From NCBI GenBank assembly GCA_003249555.1, contig QKIQ01000122.1:1-56898 (forward strand): DNA of 56,898 bases, given 5' to 3'. The number at the start of each line of letters is the position of its first letter. The stretch's first letter is position 1. The notes below the pieces were generated by a model. It did no database searches. It had not been told where the DNA came from and saw only the letters and a list, made by a program, of their open reading frames with translations. The stretch is from Clostridia bacterium (GTDB lineage Bacteria > Bacillota > Clostridia > Christensenellales > SZUA-584). This document shows positions 42,822 to 51,796 of the stretch, one piece after another. The translations under genes and the position numbers were made by a program.

Positions 42822-42858
42822 AGTAGGTTCCCCCAGTTTTAAAATTAATTTGCTTGTT

Positions 42859-42887
42859 ATTATATTATATTTGTGATGTTTATTCAA
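42859..42887 (-). promoter_or_regulatory. Promoter of the amino acid transporter operon
   Basis: TTGAAT (42887-42882) and TATAAT (42864-42859) on the - strand are 17 bases apart, about 40 bases before ATG 42821. Confidence 0.65.
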
Positions 42888-43053
42888 CAAATATTCATAC
42901 CGCATTATAAAAATGAAGAGTGATGACGAAGAATATAAAGACACAGATGAATAAAAATGAATATAAAAGCAATCGTATCTGATTAATATTAATCTTTCAA
43001 AGATTTCGTTAATTGGAAGCAAAAAACTCAGGGCCGGCAGCTCAACAAGATGA

Positions 43054-43086
43054 CAAAAAAGCGCACAGTGTGGATACCATGCGCTT
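43054..43086 (-). terminator. Terminator of the six-helix membrane protein gene
   Basis: On the - strand AAGCGCA and TGCGCTT form a 7-bp stem with a 14-base loop, followed by TTTT. Confidence 0.75.
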
Positions 43087-43099
43087 AAGAGTGCATGTG

Positions 43100-43795
43100 T
43101 TAGTAAAGATTGTAGTCTTGAGCGCTTTCTTTTTTTATCATTTTGCTTGTGCCGCTTAAAATTTGAGCCGCATAAAGCACAATGAATACCATAAGCAGAG
43201 CGATGGCTGCCCAGCCGAAAAGCGCAAACGGCAATATTCCGGCGCGGCTTGTGAGCGATGCGTCTTCAACGAGAAATTGCGACAAGCTGCCCGAAAGAAT
43301 ATACCAGGCGTAAACACCCCCTGCGCCGCCTGCACAGCCCGCCACGATGATAGGCGCTATGCGTTTGCGTTCCTGCTTGAGCAAAGAAAATATTACATAA
43401 AGCGCGCACAGCACAAAAACGGAGATGCAAAATGCGGCGGTAGCGATGTAGTGATATTGTGAGATGTTCAGAGTGAATATGCCCTGTGCCATTGTTAGAA
43501 CACCGGTCAACGCGCCCAAAAAGCCCAGTACAGTGCTTTGTATTGTTGCTTTTTCGAGACCATCCAGCACCAAGAGCGCGCCGAAAACCAGACCGAAAAA
43601 AACCAGGGACAGATTAAAAAGCAGCGGTGATGATGCCGCAAAATATCCGCCCGAGAACAATCCGAGCTCGTTAAAAAATGAGTTCAGTGGTGAAAAATTG
43701 TTTTTATCTGTGAGTATGGCGACAATAATGGCGATCAACAGCACAGCCGTGGCCCCGAACGCCAAAAAACCACATATGCGTTTTATCGTATTCAT
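43100..43795 (-). CDS. DUF998-like membrane protein
   Basis: This 231-residue protein has six to seven membrane helices. SFFNELGLFSGG near residue 40 and SPLLFNLSLVFFGLVFG resemble the DUF998 group of membrane proteins of unknown function. ATG 43795 follows AGGAGG and is chosen over the longer frame at 43828. A good terminator follows, so it is a single-gene unit. The C-terminus is cytoplasmic and lysine-rich. Confidence 0.75.
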   Translation of the reverse strand: MNTIKRICGFLAFGATAVLLIAIIVAILTDKNNFSPLNSFFNELGLFSGGYFAASSPLLFNLSLVFFGLVFGALLVLDGLEKATIQSTVLGFLGALTGVLTMAQGIFTLNISQYHYIATAAFCISVFVLCALYVIFSLLKQERKRIAPIIVAGCAGGAGGVYAWYILSGSLSQFLVEDASLTSRAGILPFALFGWAAIALLMVFIVLYAAQILSGTSKMIKKESAQDYNLY

Positions 43796-44051
43796 GTATT
43801 TCCTCCTATTGCGTATCATAGATGTCATCCACCTAAATAAGGCAACTTACTTTTATATTCGTTGGAGTCATGTCTTGTTCCTGCACGAATCACATGAAAA
43901 ATACCAGGAAATTATCATATTATGTATTAGCTGGCTGGCATGGCGAAAAGCTTTACGTCGTTTATAGATGAGAGAAACGACGCCACTGTGCAATTTATTC
44001 TAAAAACACATGGGTTTTAGTGTATTTTTAAGGAAATTAGCCGCCATAAGA

Positions 44052-44522
44052 TCACTTAACAGGCTCGGATGGTTTTTGGCGGTAAAAGTATTCACCGTTG
44101 AGTTCAAGCGCTCCGTCATATAAATAAAACCATGAATTGATGCCGTTTTCTTTTTCGTAGATTTCACCTTCGGTATATCCAGGCTCTTGATACTCAATCG
44201 CGTACATAAAATGGACTCTGTCAGGTTTTTCTGTGTCGTCCGACGCGATCATGCCTTTCCCGTTTTTCAGCATAATCAGCTCTGTTCCGGACTGACTGTA
44301 CCATCTGCCCGCGACGGGACTTGCGGACATTATCAAAACCGTTACGATAACAGCCAGCACAATGGCGGCAAGCAAAATAATTACCGTGAAATATTTTTTT
44401 CGCTTTGCCGGTATATAGGCTTTGTTTGTGTTGAAAGGTACACTCGTCTGCACCGGCTGTCCGCAATTGGTGCAAAATCGCACATTATTCGTGTTTTGGT
44501 GCCCGCAATTTGTACAGATCAT
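44052..44522 (-). CDS. Zinc-ribbon membrane protein
   Basis: This 156-residue protein starts with a zinc ribbon (CTNCGHQNTNNVRFCTNCG, residues 3-21), a linker, one membrane helix (about 44-66) and a C-terminal extracellular domain of about 85 residues. Such proteins occur widely in Firmicutes with unknown function. ATG 44522 follows GGAGG; the in-frame ATG at 44546 is unlikely. No neighbours suggest a role. Confidence 0.75.
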   Translation of the reverse strand: MICTNCGHQNTNNVRFCTNCGQPVQTSVPFNTNKAYIPAKRKKYFTVIILLAAIVLAVIVTVLIMSASPVAGRWYSQSGTELIMLKNGKGMIASDDTEKPDRVHFMYAIEYQEPGYTEGEIYEKENGINSWFYLYDGALELNGEYFYRQKPSEPVK

Positions 44523-44855
44523 AAGCGCCTCCATAGTGTTTAGCATAATCTCTTTATATGTATATTCTGTGTTTCTTCATAATATCCCGAAAGTGTCTAA
44601 CGGAGAGAACGCATAATAAATATTGTTTGAAATGCTTTTATTACGGTGTCCGCATATAAGACAAACATGTAACAAACAGCATAATTATATAATATATCAT
44701 ATCAATAAACAACTGCATTTACGTACATGGCTCTACGTACATGGCCGAGGTTAAAAATCATTAAACTAGAAATATATGATATTTGCTCATAACGATGTGG
44801 TATGTGCGAGGCCGATATGGTATAGTGGCATCAATTCAATAGGGGAGGATCTGCA
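44523..44855 (+). other. Intergenic region before lplA
   Basis: No gene is seen in these 333 bases. The 11-base sequence ACGTACATGGC occurs twice (44721-44731, 44735-44745). An extended -10-like TGGTATAGT ends at 44826, 30 bases before the lplA ATG, with no clear -35. The region is otherwise AT-rich. Confidence 0.5.
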
Positions 44856-45842
44856 ATGCTAAAACATTTTTATTTTTATATGTCGGATTCGGTTTGCCCG
44901 TGGCATAATCTTGCGCTGGAGGAGCATATTCTTTTAAACCTTCCGCAGCAAACGTGTGTGTTGTATTTGTACCAGAACGAGAATACCGTGGTGATCGGTA
45001 AAAACCAGAACGCGTGGAAGGAATGCCGTCATGCAATGCTTGAAAGCGAAGGCGGCAAGCTTGCCCGGCGCATATCGGGTGGCGGCGCGGTGTTTCACGA
45101 CATGGGAAATTTAAACTTTTCATTCATTGTGGACAAAAACGAGTATGATCTGCATCGCCAGCTCAGCGTCATACTTGAGGCCGCGCGCGCGCTTGGCATT
45201 GAGGCTGAATTTTCGGGCCGCAACGATATTCTGTCGGACGGCGCAAAGTTTTCGGGTAATGCGTTTTGCTACAAGAAGACGAGTGCGTTTCACCACGGGA
45301 CAATACTCATTGATGCGGATATGACGCGACTTGCGCGGTATCTGACGGTATCGGAGGACAAAATTGTCTCCAAGGGCGTGGAATCGGTGCGCGCGCGCGT
45401 CTGCAACTTAAAGGAGCGCAATCCCGAAATCACGGTCGCGAAAATGAAAGATGCGCTGTGCGAGAGCTTTGAGAGAATTTACGGTCCGTTAGAGCCGCTG
45501 GACATAAAAGATAAAAACGCCGTCGCTGCGATTGAGCGTCGCAACGCGTCTTGGGAATGGAAGCTTGGGTGTTCGCCCAAGTTTGATATCGAGACGGGCG
45601 TGCGATTTCCGTGGGGCCGTGTGGACTTCTGTTTTTCGCTTCAGGACGGCAAAATTACGGATGCGCATGTGTACTCAGATGCGCTGGACGCGGATTTTAT
45701 TGATTCGCTGCCATGTGTGCTTATGGGCGCGCTGTTTTCATCTCAGGAGCTCGCAAAGCGCTTTGGCGCAATTGAAGAAACGCCGGAGCGCATGAAGATG
45801 GCACGGGATATGGCTTCGTTTTTTGTTGATAAAGCCTATTAA
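44856..45842 (+). CDS. lplA: Lipoate-protein ligase A
   Basis: This 328-residue enzyme of the LplA/LipB family has RRISGGGAVFHDMGNLNFSF (lipoyl-AMP binding), the catalytic lysine in DGAKFSGNA, and a C-terminal accessory domain from about residue 240. It activates free lipoate and attaches it to lysines of lipoyl proteins such as GcvH or the 2-oxoacid dehydrogenase E2. AGGGGAGG precedes the ATG. It stands alone; no lipoyl-dependent enzyme gene is in the window. Confidence 0.92.
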   Translation: MLKHFYFYMSDSVCPWHNLALEEHILLNLPQQTCVLYLYQNENTVVIGKNQNAWKECRHAMLESEGGKLARRISGGGAVFHDMGNLNFSFIVDKNEYDLHRQLSVILEAARALGIEAEFSGRNDILSDGAKFSGNAFCYKKTSAFHHGTILIDADMTRLARYLTVSEDKIVSKGVESVRARVCNLKERNPEITVAKMKDALCESFERIYGPLEPLDIKDKNAVAAIERRNASWEWKLGCSPKFDIETGVRFPWGRVDFCFSLQDGKITDAHVYSDALDADFIDSLPCVLMGALFSSQELAKRFGAIEETPERMKMARDMASFFVDKAY

Positions 45843-45932
45843 GAACACGCTGATCAAAATGTTTCTATACACCAAATTTCATTGAATGTATAAAGTGCAG
45901 ATATCAGTAAGTTGGGGCGAATTTTAGAAAAC

Positions 45933-46514
45933 TTAGCGCCGGATCACTTGATAATTGCCGGATTGTACACCATCTGTATCAACATAGTAAACATATATGT
46001 TTGAAGCGTACGAAGCATCGTACCAAATAATGATGGATCCTTTATAACAACTGTTTACTGTTTTTGGCGCATTTTCTATATATGAAGCCGAACTGCTGTT
46101 TGATATATAAACCGCTTGATTTTGATAAAAGTCACTCAATCCGGTTGGGTTGCTCCAGTTTACGATTCCATGCTTATTACTGATCGGATTAACGGCACCT
46201 AAGACGTTTGAATTATCTTCATCCCCGGAGTTATTAAGCACCTCCCATTCAACTTCCAAAAAACGAGAAAAATATTCTTCTCCGCCGCTGCTTTGATTTT
46301 TTTTGTAGGTGAAGAATTGTTCATCATCAAAATGATTAAGATATTTCTGTGCGACTATATATGTATAAAGGTTATTAACACTTGCGTTTAAAGCGGTATC
46401 AATAGATTTTTTCTGGATACTTTTATATGACGGAATCGCAATGACTGCCAAGACAGCGAGTATTGCAATAACAATTATGAGTTCAATTAATGTAAACCCT
46501 CGTTTATTGTTCAT
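45933..46514 (-). CDS. Type IV pilin-like protein (orphan)
   Basis: This 193-residue protein begins [20 protein letters not shown], with the prepilin peptidase site G/F preceded by a short basic leader and Glu5 of the mature protein. A hydrophobic helix (about residues 7-30) leads into a C-terminal domain rich in Ser, Asn and Tyr. No pilus assembly ATPase, platform protein or prepilin peptidase gene is nearby, so the machinery must be elsewhere. The ribosome site is weak. It may be a minor pilin or type II pseudopilin. Confidence 0.88.
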   Translation of the reverse strand: MNNKRGFTLIELIIVIAILAVLAVIAIPSYKSIQKKSIDTALNASVNNLYTYIVAQKYLNHFDDEQFFTYKKNQSSGGEEYFSRFLEVEWEVLNNSGDEDNSNVLGAVNPISNKHGIVNWSNPTGLSDFYQNQAVYISNSSSASYIENAPKTVNSCYKGSIIIWYDASYASNIYVYYVDTDGVQSGNYQVIRR

Positions 46515-46732
46515 GAGTGCAGTAAATCCATTTCTCTTTCTCTAAAGCTCATTTTACAAATACACGTTAAATGAGCGAGCCAAACAGCTTTACCGCATAT
46601 TTTTCAATCCTTCAATTGTTTGTTGGTAAGATATCGTGGATGCTCATAAAAACTTGTAGCATGCTGTTTGTAAGAGCGAGCAAGCTGATGTTGGATGAAA
46701 AGAAAATCCATGTTTGGTACTTATTAAAATGG

Positions 46733-47248
46733 TCATATCTCAGCAGTTTCCAATTTTTCGTAAAGATCGCAGCAGGGCTCATGACCTTCGATCGCGCCCA
46801 CGCTGCCGAGAAACGAAACGCAAATTGTGGGGCCGAGAAAACGGTAACCGCGTTTTTTAAGGTCGCGGCAGAGCGCATCGCCATCGGTAAAACCGTACAC
46901 ATAGGCAATGAAGCTGCCTTGCTTTGGGAATTGCGCCACGTGCAGCCTTGCGTTGTGGATGGCTGCGTCTATCTTACGGCGGTTGCGGATGATGCTGCTG
47001 TTTTGCATAAGCCTTTCTGTATCTTGCTCTGTCATGAGCGCGACCTGACCCGGGTCGAAACCGCGAAACGCGTGGCGCAAGGCTTCCCGTTTGTACAGCA
47101 CGGTGCGCCAAGAAAGCCCCGCTTGAAAGCACTCGAGGCACAGCTTTTCAAACAGCTCTACATCGTTGTTTTTTCTTTTGCCGAATTCGGTGTCATGGTA
47201 AACGCGCATCAGCTCATCGCTGCCGCTGGCCCAGCTGCATCTATTCAT
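46733..47248 (-). CDS. tag: DNA-3-methyladenine glycosylase I
   Basis: This 171-residue protein matches Tag: RCSWASGSDELMRVYHDTEFG, FEKLCLECFQAGLSWRTVL, IIRNRRKIDAAIHNA and a C-terminal GHEPCCDLY, with C4, H17 and the C-terminal His/Cys as zinc ligands. It removes 3-methyladenine from DNA. The protein is about 15-20 residues shorter than usual, lacking part of the loop before DLKKRGYRFLGPT. The start codon follows a predicted -10 by only 6 bases, with no real ribosome site. A long + strand frame over the same DNA is a shadow. Confidence 0.88.
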   Translation of the reverse strand: MNRCSWASGSDELMRVYHDTEFGKRKNNDVELFEKLCLECFQAGLSWRTVLYKREALRHAFRGFDPGQVALMTEQDTERLMQNSSIIRNRRKIDAAIHNARLHVAQFPKQGSFIAYVYGFTDGDALCRDLKKRGYRFLGPTICVSFLGSVGAIEGHEPCCDLYEKLETAEI

Positions 47249-47254
47249 GGGCTC

Positions 47255-47283
47255 AGTTTATCACAAACTCAAAAAACTGTTAA
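47255..47283 (-). promoter_or_regulatory. Promoter of tag, possibly leaderless
   Basis: TTAACA (47283-47278) and TAAACT (47260-47255) on the - strand are 17 bases apart. The ATG at 47248 begins 6 bases after the -10, close to the predicted +1. Confidence 0.45.
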
Positions 47284-47333
47284 TTTATTTTATCGGTTAT
47301 GTTAATATGATAAAAAACCCTTGGAGGTTTGCT

Positions 47334-48392
47334 TTGGAACAATTTTTAAGCCGAAGAGCCGCTTCGATTACGCCTTATCAGGCGGGTGAGCAGCCGCAGG
47401 GCAGCGATATCATTAAGCTAAATACCAACGAAAATCCGTATCCGCCTTCTCCCAAGGCACTTGCCGTGCTGCAAAGCTTCGGCGGAGAAAAGCTTCGCCT
47501 ATATCCCAAGCCGGACGGCGGTGTGTTGAAGAGCGCCGTGGCCGAGGTTTATGGCTTTGATGAGGATTACGTGTTTTGCGGTAACGGTTCGGACGAGGTG
47601 CTGGGTCTTGCGTTTCAGGCGTTTTTTGACGAAAACATCGTGTTCCCCGATATCACATACAGCTTTTATCCCGTTTGGGCGGATCTTTTTAGCATCAGCT
47701 ACAAGACTGTGCCTCTGAGGGACGATTTTACTGTACCGGTTAATGAGCTTGTCGGCGACGGCGTGGTGCTCGCGAACCCCAACGCGCCGACAGGCATTGC
47801 GCTCAGTCTCGCCGAGATAGAGCGGATACTACAGAATAACAGCGACCATGTGGTGATTATCGATGAAGCATATGCGTCGTTCGGTGCGGGCAGCGTGGCG
47901 TCGCTTGTGCCCAAAAATCCCAATCTACTGGTTGTGTCCACATTGTCTAAATCGCATTCGTTGGCAGGTCTGCGCGTGGCGTTTGCGCTGGGGCAGCCGC
48001 ATTTGATTGATGGGTTGGTGCGCATTAAAGACAGCTTTAATTCGTATCCGCTGGATATGATCGCGCAGGAAGCGGCGGCAGCAGCCTTGAGGGACACGGA
48101 GTACTGCGCTGCCATGAGCGCTAAGGTGGTCTCAACGCGCGAACGCACGGCACAGCAGCTTGGTGAGCTCGGGTTTACCGTGCTGCCGTCTCATGCGAAT
48201 TTCGTGTTTGCGTCGCATCCGCAGGTCAGTGCGGCGGCGCTAAAAAGCTATCTTTCTGAGCATGGCATATATGTGCGCCATTTTAACAAGCCGCGCATCT
48301 ATGATTTTTTGCGCATAACGATGGGGACGGACGAGCAGATGGATGCGCTGATCGAGTCGATTAAAGGGTTCGTTTACTCGGTGTCATGCTGA
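47334..48392 (+). CDS. hisC: Histidinol-phosphate aminotransferase family protein
   Basis: This 352-residue PLP enzyme has NENPYPPSP, YPKPDGG, NGSDEVL, NPNAPTG, IDEAYASFG, the PLP lysine in TLSKSHSLAGLRVAFA and FLRITMGT. These are HisC hallmarks; HisC transfers an amino group between glutamate and imidazole-acetol phosphate. TTG 47334 is chosen because TTGGAGG lies 6 bases ahead; the ATG at 47307 has no ribosome site. No other his gene is near, so it could serve aromatic or other amino acid pathways. It is divergent from tag. Confidence 0.88.
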   Translation: MEQFLSRRAASITPYQAGEQPQGSDIIKLNTNENPYPPSPKALAVLQSFGGEKLRLYPKPDGGVLKSAVAEVYGFDEDYVFCGNGSDEVLGLAFQAFFDENIVFPDITYSFYPVWADLFSISYKTVPLRDDFTVPVNELVGDGVVLANPNAPTGIALSLAEIERILQNNSDHVVIIDEAYASFGAGSVASLVPKNPNLLVVSTLSKSHSLAGLRVAFALGQPHLIDGLVRIKDSFNSYPLDMIAQEAAAAALRDTEYCAAMSAKVVSTRERTAQQLGELGFTVLPSHANFVFASHPQVSAAALKSYLSEHGIYVRHFNKPRIYDFLRITMGTDEQMDALIESIKGFVYSVSC

Positions 48393-48454
48393 TGGGTGAG
48401 ATACGATTTTAAAAAAGATCTTAATGCATAGTATTATTAATTCCGGATTATATT

Positions 48455-49348
48455 TCAAAATAACGGCGTACTCAAATATTTTTCCCCGCGGTCGGGGAAT
48501 ATGCACACGATGACGCCCTTTTCGATCTGCTCTGCCACCTTGAGTGCTGCGAGCATTGCCGCGCCGGAAGACATGCCGCAGAAGATGCCTTCTTCCTTGA
48601 CGATGCGGCGTACCATATCGAAAGCCTCCTCCGAATCGATCATGATGGAAATATCAATTATGGACGGGTCGTAAATTTCCGGTACAATGGCTTCGCTCAT
48701 GTTCTTAAGCCCCTGTATATAGTGACCGCGGACGGGGTGCGCTTCCACGATACGAATATCTGGATTGAGCTCCTTCAAACGCTTCGCCGTGCCCATCAGC
48801 GTGCCCGATGTCCCGAGCGCCGAGACAAAATGCGTGATGTGCCCCTCGGTGTCGCGGATCATCTCCTCGGCTGTGGTGGAATAGTGTGCAATTTTATTAT
48901 AGCGGTTGGTAAACTGATCGGGCATAAAATATTTGTCGGGGTTTTGGGCAACCAGCGCACGCGCTTTACGGATGGCACCGTCGGTGCCTTCGTTCGCCGC
49001 TGTAAGTATCACCTTGCTGCCGAAAGCGCGGATCATCTTCTGTCGCTCTTCGGATACCGCGCTGCTCATCACGATCTCCACGTCATACCCCTTGACCGCG
49101 CCGATCATCGCGAGCGCAATGCCCGTATTGCCCGATGTCGGCTCGATGATGGTTTTCCCCGGACAAAGCGTACCCTCGGCTTCAGCCTGCTCGATCATTT
49201 TAAGCGCGATGCGGTCTTTTATGCTGCCCGTTGGGTTGGTGCCCTCGTTTTTAGCGAAAACTTCAACGCAGGGTTTATGAAAAAGCTTATTGATTCTGAT
49301 CAGCGGTGTGTTGCCTATTGTGCTCAGGATATTGTCGTAAACGTTCAT
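48455..49348 (-). CDS. cysK: Cysteine synthase
   Basis: This 297-residue PLP enzyme has the PLP-lysine motif GSIKDR, the phosphate loop PTSGNTGIALA, TAANEGTDGAI, and GTSGTLMG, as in O-acetylserine sulfhydrylases. It makes cysteine from O-acetylserine and sulfide. Some members of this group (CysM-like) use thiosulfate or phosphoserine; the sequence alone does not decide. GGAGAGG precedes the ATG. It has its own promoter and is not linked to other sulfur genes here. Confidence 0.9.
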   Translation of the reverse strand: MNVYDNILSTIGNTPLIRINKLFHKPCVEVFAKNEGTNPTGSIKDRIALKMIEQAEAEGTLCPGKTIIEPTSGNTGIALAMIGAVKGYDVEIVMSSAVSEERQKMIRAFGSKVILTAANEGTDGAIRKARALVAQNPDKYFMPDQFTNRYNKIAHYSTTAEEMIRDTEGHITHFVSALGTSGTLMGTAKRLKELNPDIRIVEAHPVRGHYIQGLKNMSEAIVPEIYDPSIIDISIMIDSEEAFDMVRRIVKEEGIFCGMSSGAAMLAALKVAEQIEKGVIVCIFPDRGEKYLSTPLF

Positions 49349-49386
49349 ATGGCGGCCTCTCCGTTTCCCGATTTATAACTGATATC

Positions 49387-49414
49387 ATTATAGTGTATAT
49401 TGATTCGAATGCAA
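49387..49414 (-). promoter_or_regulatory. Promoter of cysK
   Basis: TTGCAT (49414-49409) and TATAAT (49392-49387) on the - strand are 16 bases apart, about 40 bases before ATG 49348. The promoter touches the end of the next gene upstream. Confidence 0.6.
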
Positions 49415-49417
49415 GTG

Positions 49418-50089
49418 TTACAGCCATTCGGGTCGCGTGAAGATATCCAGCGTAATGCGTTTAGCTGGCAAGCCTGCATGCAAACTGTCAAAACGCTCAA
49501 GCGCTTGTTTTGTGCCGCTGATGTACCGTATGGGTATTTTGGTTTGTTCGGAAAGCTCAAGTACGATGGACAGCCCTTCTTCCAGCTCATTACCGACGGT
49601 GCCGCTGCCCAGATTGGTGTTTAATACAAAGCCGTCCGCATTGAGTCTTGCGCTGTGCTGAATGCGGCTAAAGCTATCGGCAAGCTGCTGCGCATCGCCT
49701 TGAAAAGGGCGGTTTGTATTGACGACGAACAGTACCTCCGTTTGATCACGGTTTGCGTCGAACTGTGTCTTGAGGCTGCCGAGCGCGGCTGCGCCCACGG
49801 GGTCGCCGCCGCAGTCGAACACGGCATGGCCGCCTTGAAACGCCGTATAGATATCCGGAGGCAGCGAGGGGAGGTCTACCGCGGTGTTCGCGTACACGGG
49901 AGCGATGACGCGGATACCCCTTTCTTTGAGCTTGGCAGTGTGTTCTGAAGAACGAAAATACGGATTTACGATATCAAGGTCCACAAGCGACACATCCGAA
50001 TATTGCTTGGCGAGATTTAACGCCACATTTAAAGACAGCTCAGTTTTACCGCTGCCATAGTTACCGTAAAACACGATGATTTTTTTCAT
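49418..50089 (-). CDS. P-loop ATPase, ParA/MinD-like
   Basis: This 223-residue protein has a P-loop, YGNYGSGKTELS (about residues 8-19), VDLDIVNPYFRS and FDCGGDPVGAAALG, as in SIMIBI-class ATPases, but lacks the full deviant Walker A of ParA. Similar proteins in Clostridia are encoded near redox enzymes and have no defined role. Its ATG is about 10 bases from the stop of the FAD-dependent protein gene, on the same strand, so the two likely form an operon. Confidence 0.78.
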   Translation of the reverse strand: MKKIIVFYGNYGSGKTELSLNVALNLAKQYSDVSLVDLDIVNPYFRSSEHTAKLKERGIRVIAPVYANTAVDLPSLPPDIYTAFQGGHAVFDCGGDPVGAAALGSLKTQFDANRDQTEVLFVVNTNRPFQGDAQQLADSFSRIQHSARLNADGFVLNTNLGSGTVGNELEEGLSIVLELSEQTKIPIRYISGTKQALERFDSLHAGLPAKRITLDIFTRPEWL

Positions 50090-50099
50090 GTTGACTCCT

Positions 50100-51689
50100 T
50101 TATTTTTGCGGCCGCGCGTATTGACTCATAATAGCCTGCGCACATTTGATGCCGTCTACCGCAGCGGACACAATGCCGCCCGCGTATCCCGCGCCTTCTC
50201 CTGCGGGGAACAAGCCGTTAATGCTTTCTGCCTGAAAATCGGCGCCGCGCGGCAAACGCACGGGCGATGATGTGCGCGTTTCCACCCCTGTGAGCACCGC
50301 ATCCGGCATTGCAAAGCCTTTAAGCTTTTTGTGAAAATGACTTAATCCCTCTTTCAGCGCGTTTGTAACAAACTCGGGCAGACAGCCGTGAAGATCGGAG
50401 GGAACCGCATATGGGCGGTATGAAGGCTTCACGCTGCCAAACTGCTTTGTGGCCTTGCCGTCAAAAAAGTCCCGCAACGTCTGCGCGGGCGCGCCCTGCC
50501 CGCTTGCGAGCGCGTATGCCGTGCGTTCCAATCGCCTCTGAAACGCAACGCCGCCCAAAGGGCCGCTCTCAAAATCGGCTGGGGATACCCCCACCACCAC
50601 GGCACTGTTGGAGTTTTCCGCGTCGCGCGCAAAATAGCTCATGCCGTTAACCGCCACACCGTCTGGCTCGGTGGACGAACAGATGACCTCGCCGCCTGGG
50701 CACATACAGAATGTGTACACGCCGCGTCCGCCCGATTTGGATGCAAGACGGTATTCAGCCGCGCCCAGCATCGGATGACCGCAGGCTTTTCCGTACTGCG
50801 CCTTGTCGATGAATTTACGCGGGTGTTCAATGCGTACGCCCACAGCGAAAGGTTTGGGTGTTATCAGTACGCCTTTTTGCAGCAGCATATCGTAGGTATC
50901 ACGTGCGCTGTGACCGATGCACAGTGCCGCCGCGCGGGTATCGATGGTGTGTTTAATCCCGTTTTTTATATAAGCAATGTCTTTAATTTCACCGCCTCTT
51001 ATGCTGATATCAAAAAGGCGGCTGTTAAAGCTGACCTCACCGCCAAGACTGGTGATTTTGTCTATGATACCCGATACGGCGCTGCGGATATGCTCTGTGC
51101 CTGTATGTGGCTTGGCGTCGGTGAGTATTTCTGCCGGCGCGCCGCAGTCAACCAGCGTTTGCAGCACGTATTCACTGCGCGGGTCTTTGATGCGTGTGGT
51201 GAGCTTGCCGTCGGAAAATGCGCCCGCACCGCCCGCACCGAAGCAAACGTTGCTTTCGGGATGCAGTATGCCCTTTTTGCGCAGCCGTTCTACATCATCG
51301 GCACGCGCCCCAATGTCCCGCCCGCGTTCAATCAACAGCGGTGCGTAGCCGTGCATGGCCATCTCGAGCGCCGCGAACAACCCGCAGGGCCCCGCTCCCA
51401 CCACAACGGGGCGGCCGATGGGTTTTGCGCCGTAGATGATATCCGGCTCTCGGTAGGCTTGAACGCTGCTGTGTACACGCTCTAACGCTTTCTGGCGTTC
51501 GCTGTCGTGCAGGTTTACCATTACCGTGAGCGCAAGGCGCAGCTGGGAACGTCGCGCATCGATGGACTGTTTTTTGACACGCAGGCTTGCGATTTCCGAC
51601 TTCGGTACGCAGAGCACAGAAGCTGCGGCCTGCATCATCTCGGCATCGCCGCTGCCAAGCGGCAGGCTGATACCCAGTAAAATTGCCAT
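50100..51689 (-). CDS. FAD-dependent oxidoreductase of the COG2509 type
   Basis: This 529-residue flavoprotein has an N-terminal domain of about 85 residues, then VVVGAGPCGLFAALEMAMHG as FAD-binding Rossmann motif, GGAGAFSDGKLTTR, CIGHSARDTYDML, MCPGGEVICSSTEPDG and a C-terminal FPAGEGAGYAGGIVSAAVDG. It belongs to a widespread family of uncharacterised FAD-dependent dehydrogenases. ATG 51689 follows AAAGGAA; upstream frame up to 51788 is unlikely. The ATPase gene follows after 10 bases. The substrate is unknown. Confidence 0.88.
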   Translation of the reverse strand: MAILLGISLPLGSGDAEMMQAAASVLCVPKSEIASLRVKKQSIDARRSQLRLALTVMVNLHDSERQKALERVHSSVQAYREPDIIYGAKPIGRPVVVGAGPCGLFAALEMAMHGYAPLLIERGRDIGARADDVERLRKKGILHPESNVCFGAGGAGAFSDGKLTTRIKDPRSEYVLQTLVDCGAPAEILTDAKPHTGTEHIRSAVSGIIDKITSLGGEVSFNSRLFDISIRGGEIKDIAYIKNGIKHTIDTRAAALCIGHSARDTYDMLLQKGVLITPKPFAVGVRIEHPRKFIDKAQYGKACGHPMLGAAEYRLASKSGGRGVYTFCMCPGGEVICSSTEPDGVAVNGMSYFARDAENSNSAVVVGVSPADFESGPLGGVAFQRRLERTAYALASGQGAPAQTLRDFFDGKATKQFGSVKPSYRPYAVPSDLHGCLPEFVTNALKEGLSHFHKKLKGFAMPDAVLTGVETRTSSPVRLPRGADFQAESINGLFPAGEGAGYAGGIVSAAVDGIKCAQAIMSQYARPQK

Positions 51690-51796
51690 TGCTATTCCTT
51701 TCGTAATTTCTTCCACTAAAGTGTTTATCGGCGGCAGCTCCACAAAAATGGGGACGGTGCAAAGCCGCCCCCTGCTATTATGTCGCAAAATGATGC

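Noticed and set aside
46571-47305. 244-codon + strand frame
   Set aside because: It is the antisense shadow of tag, whose Tag motifs and reading frame on the - strand are clear.
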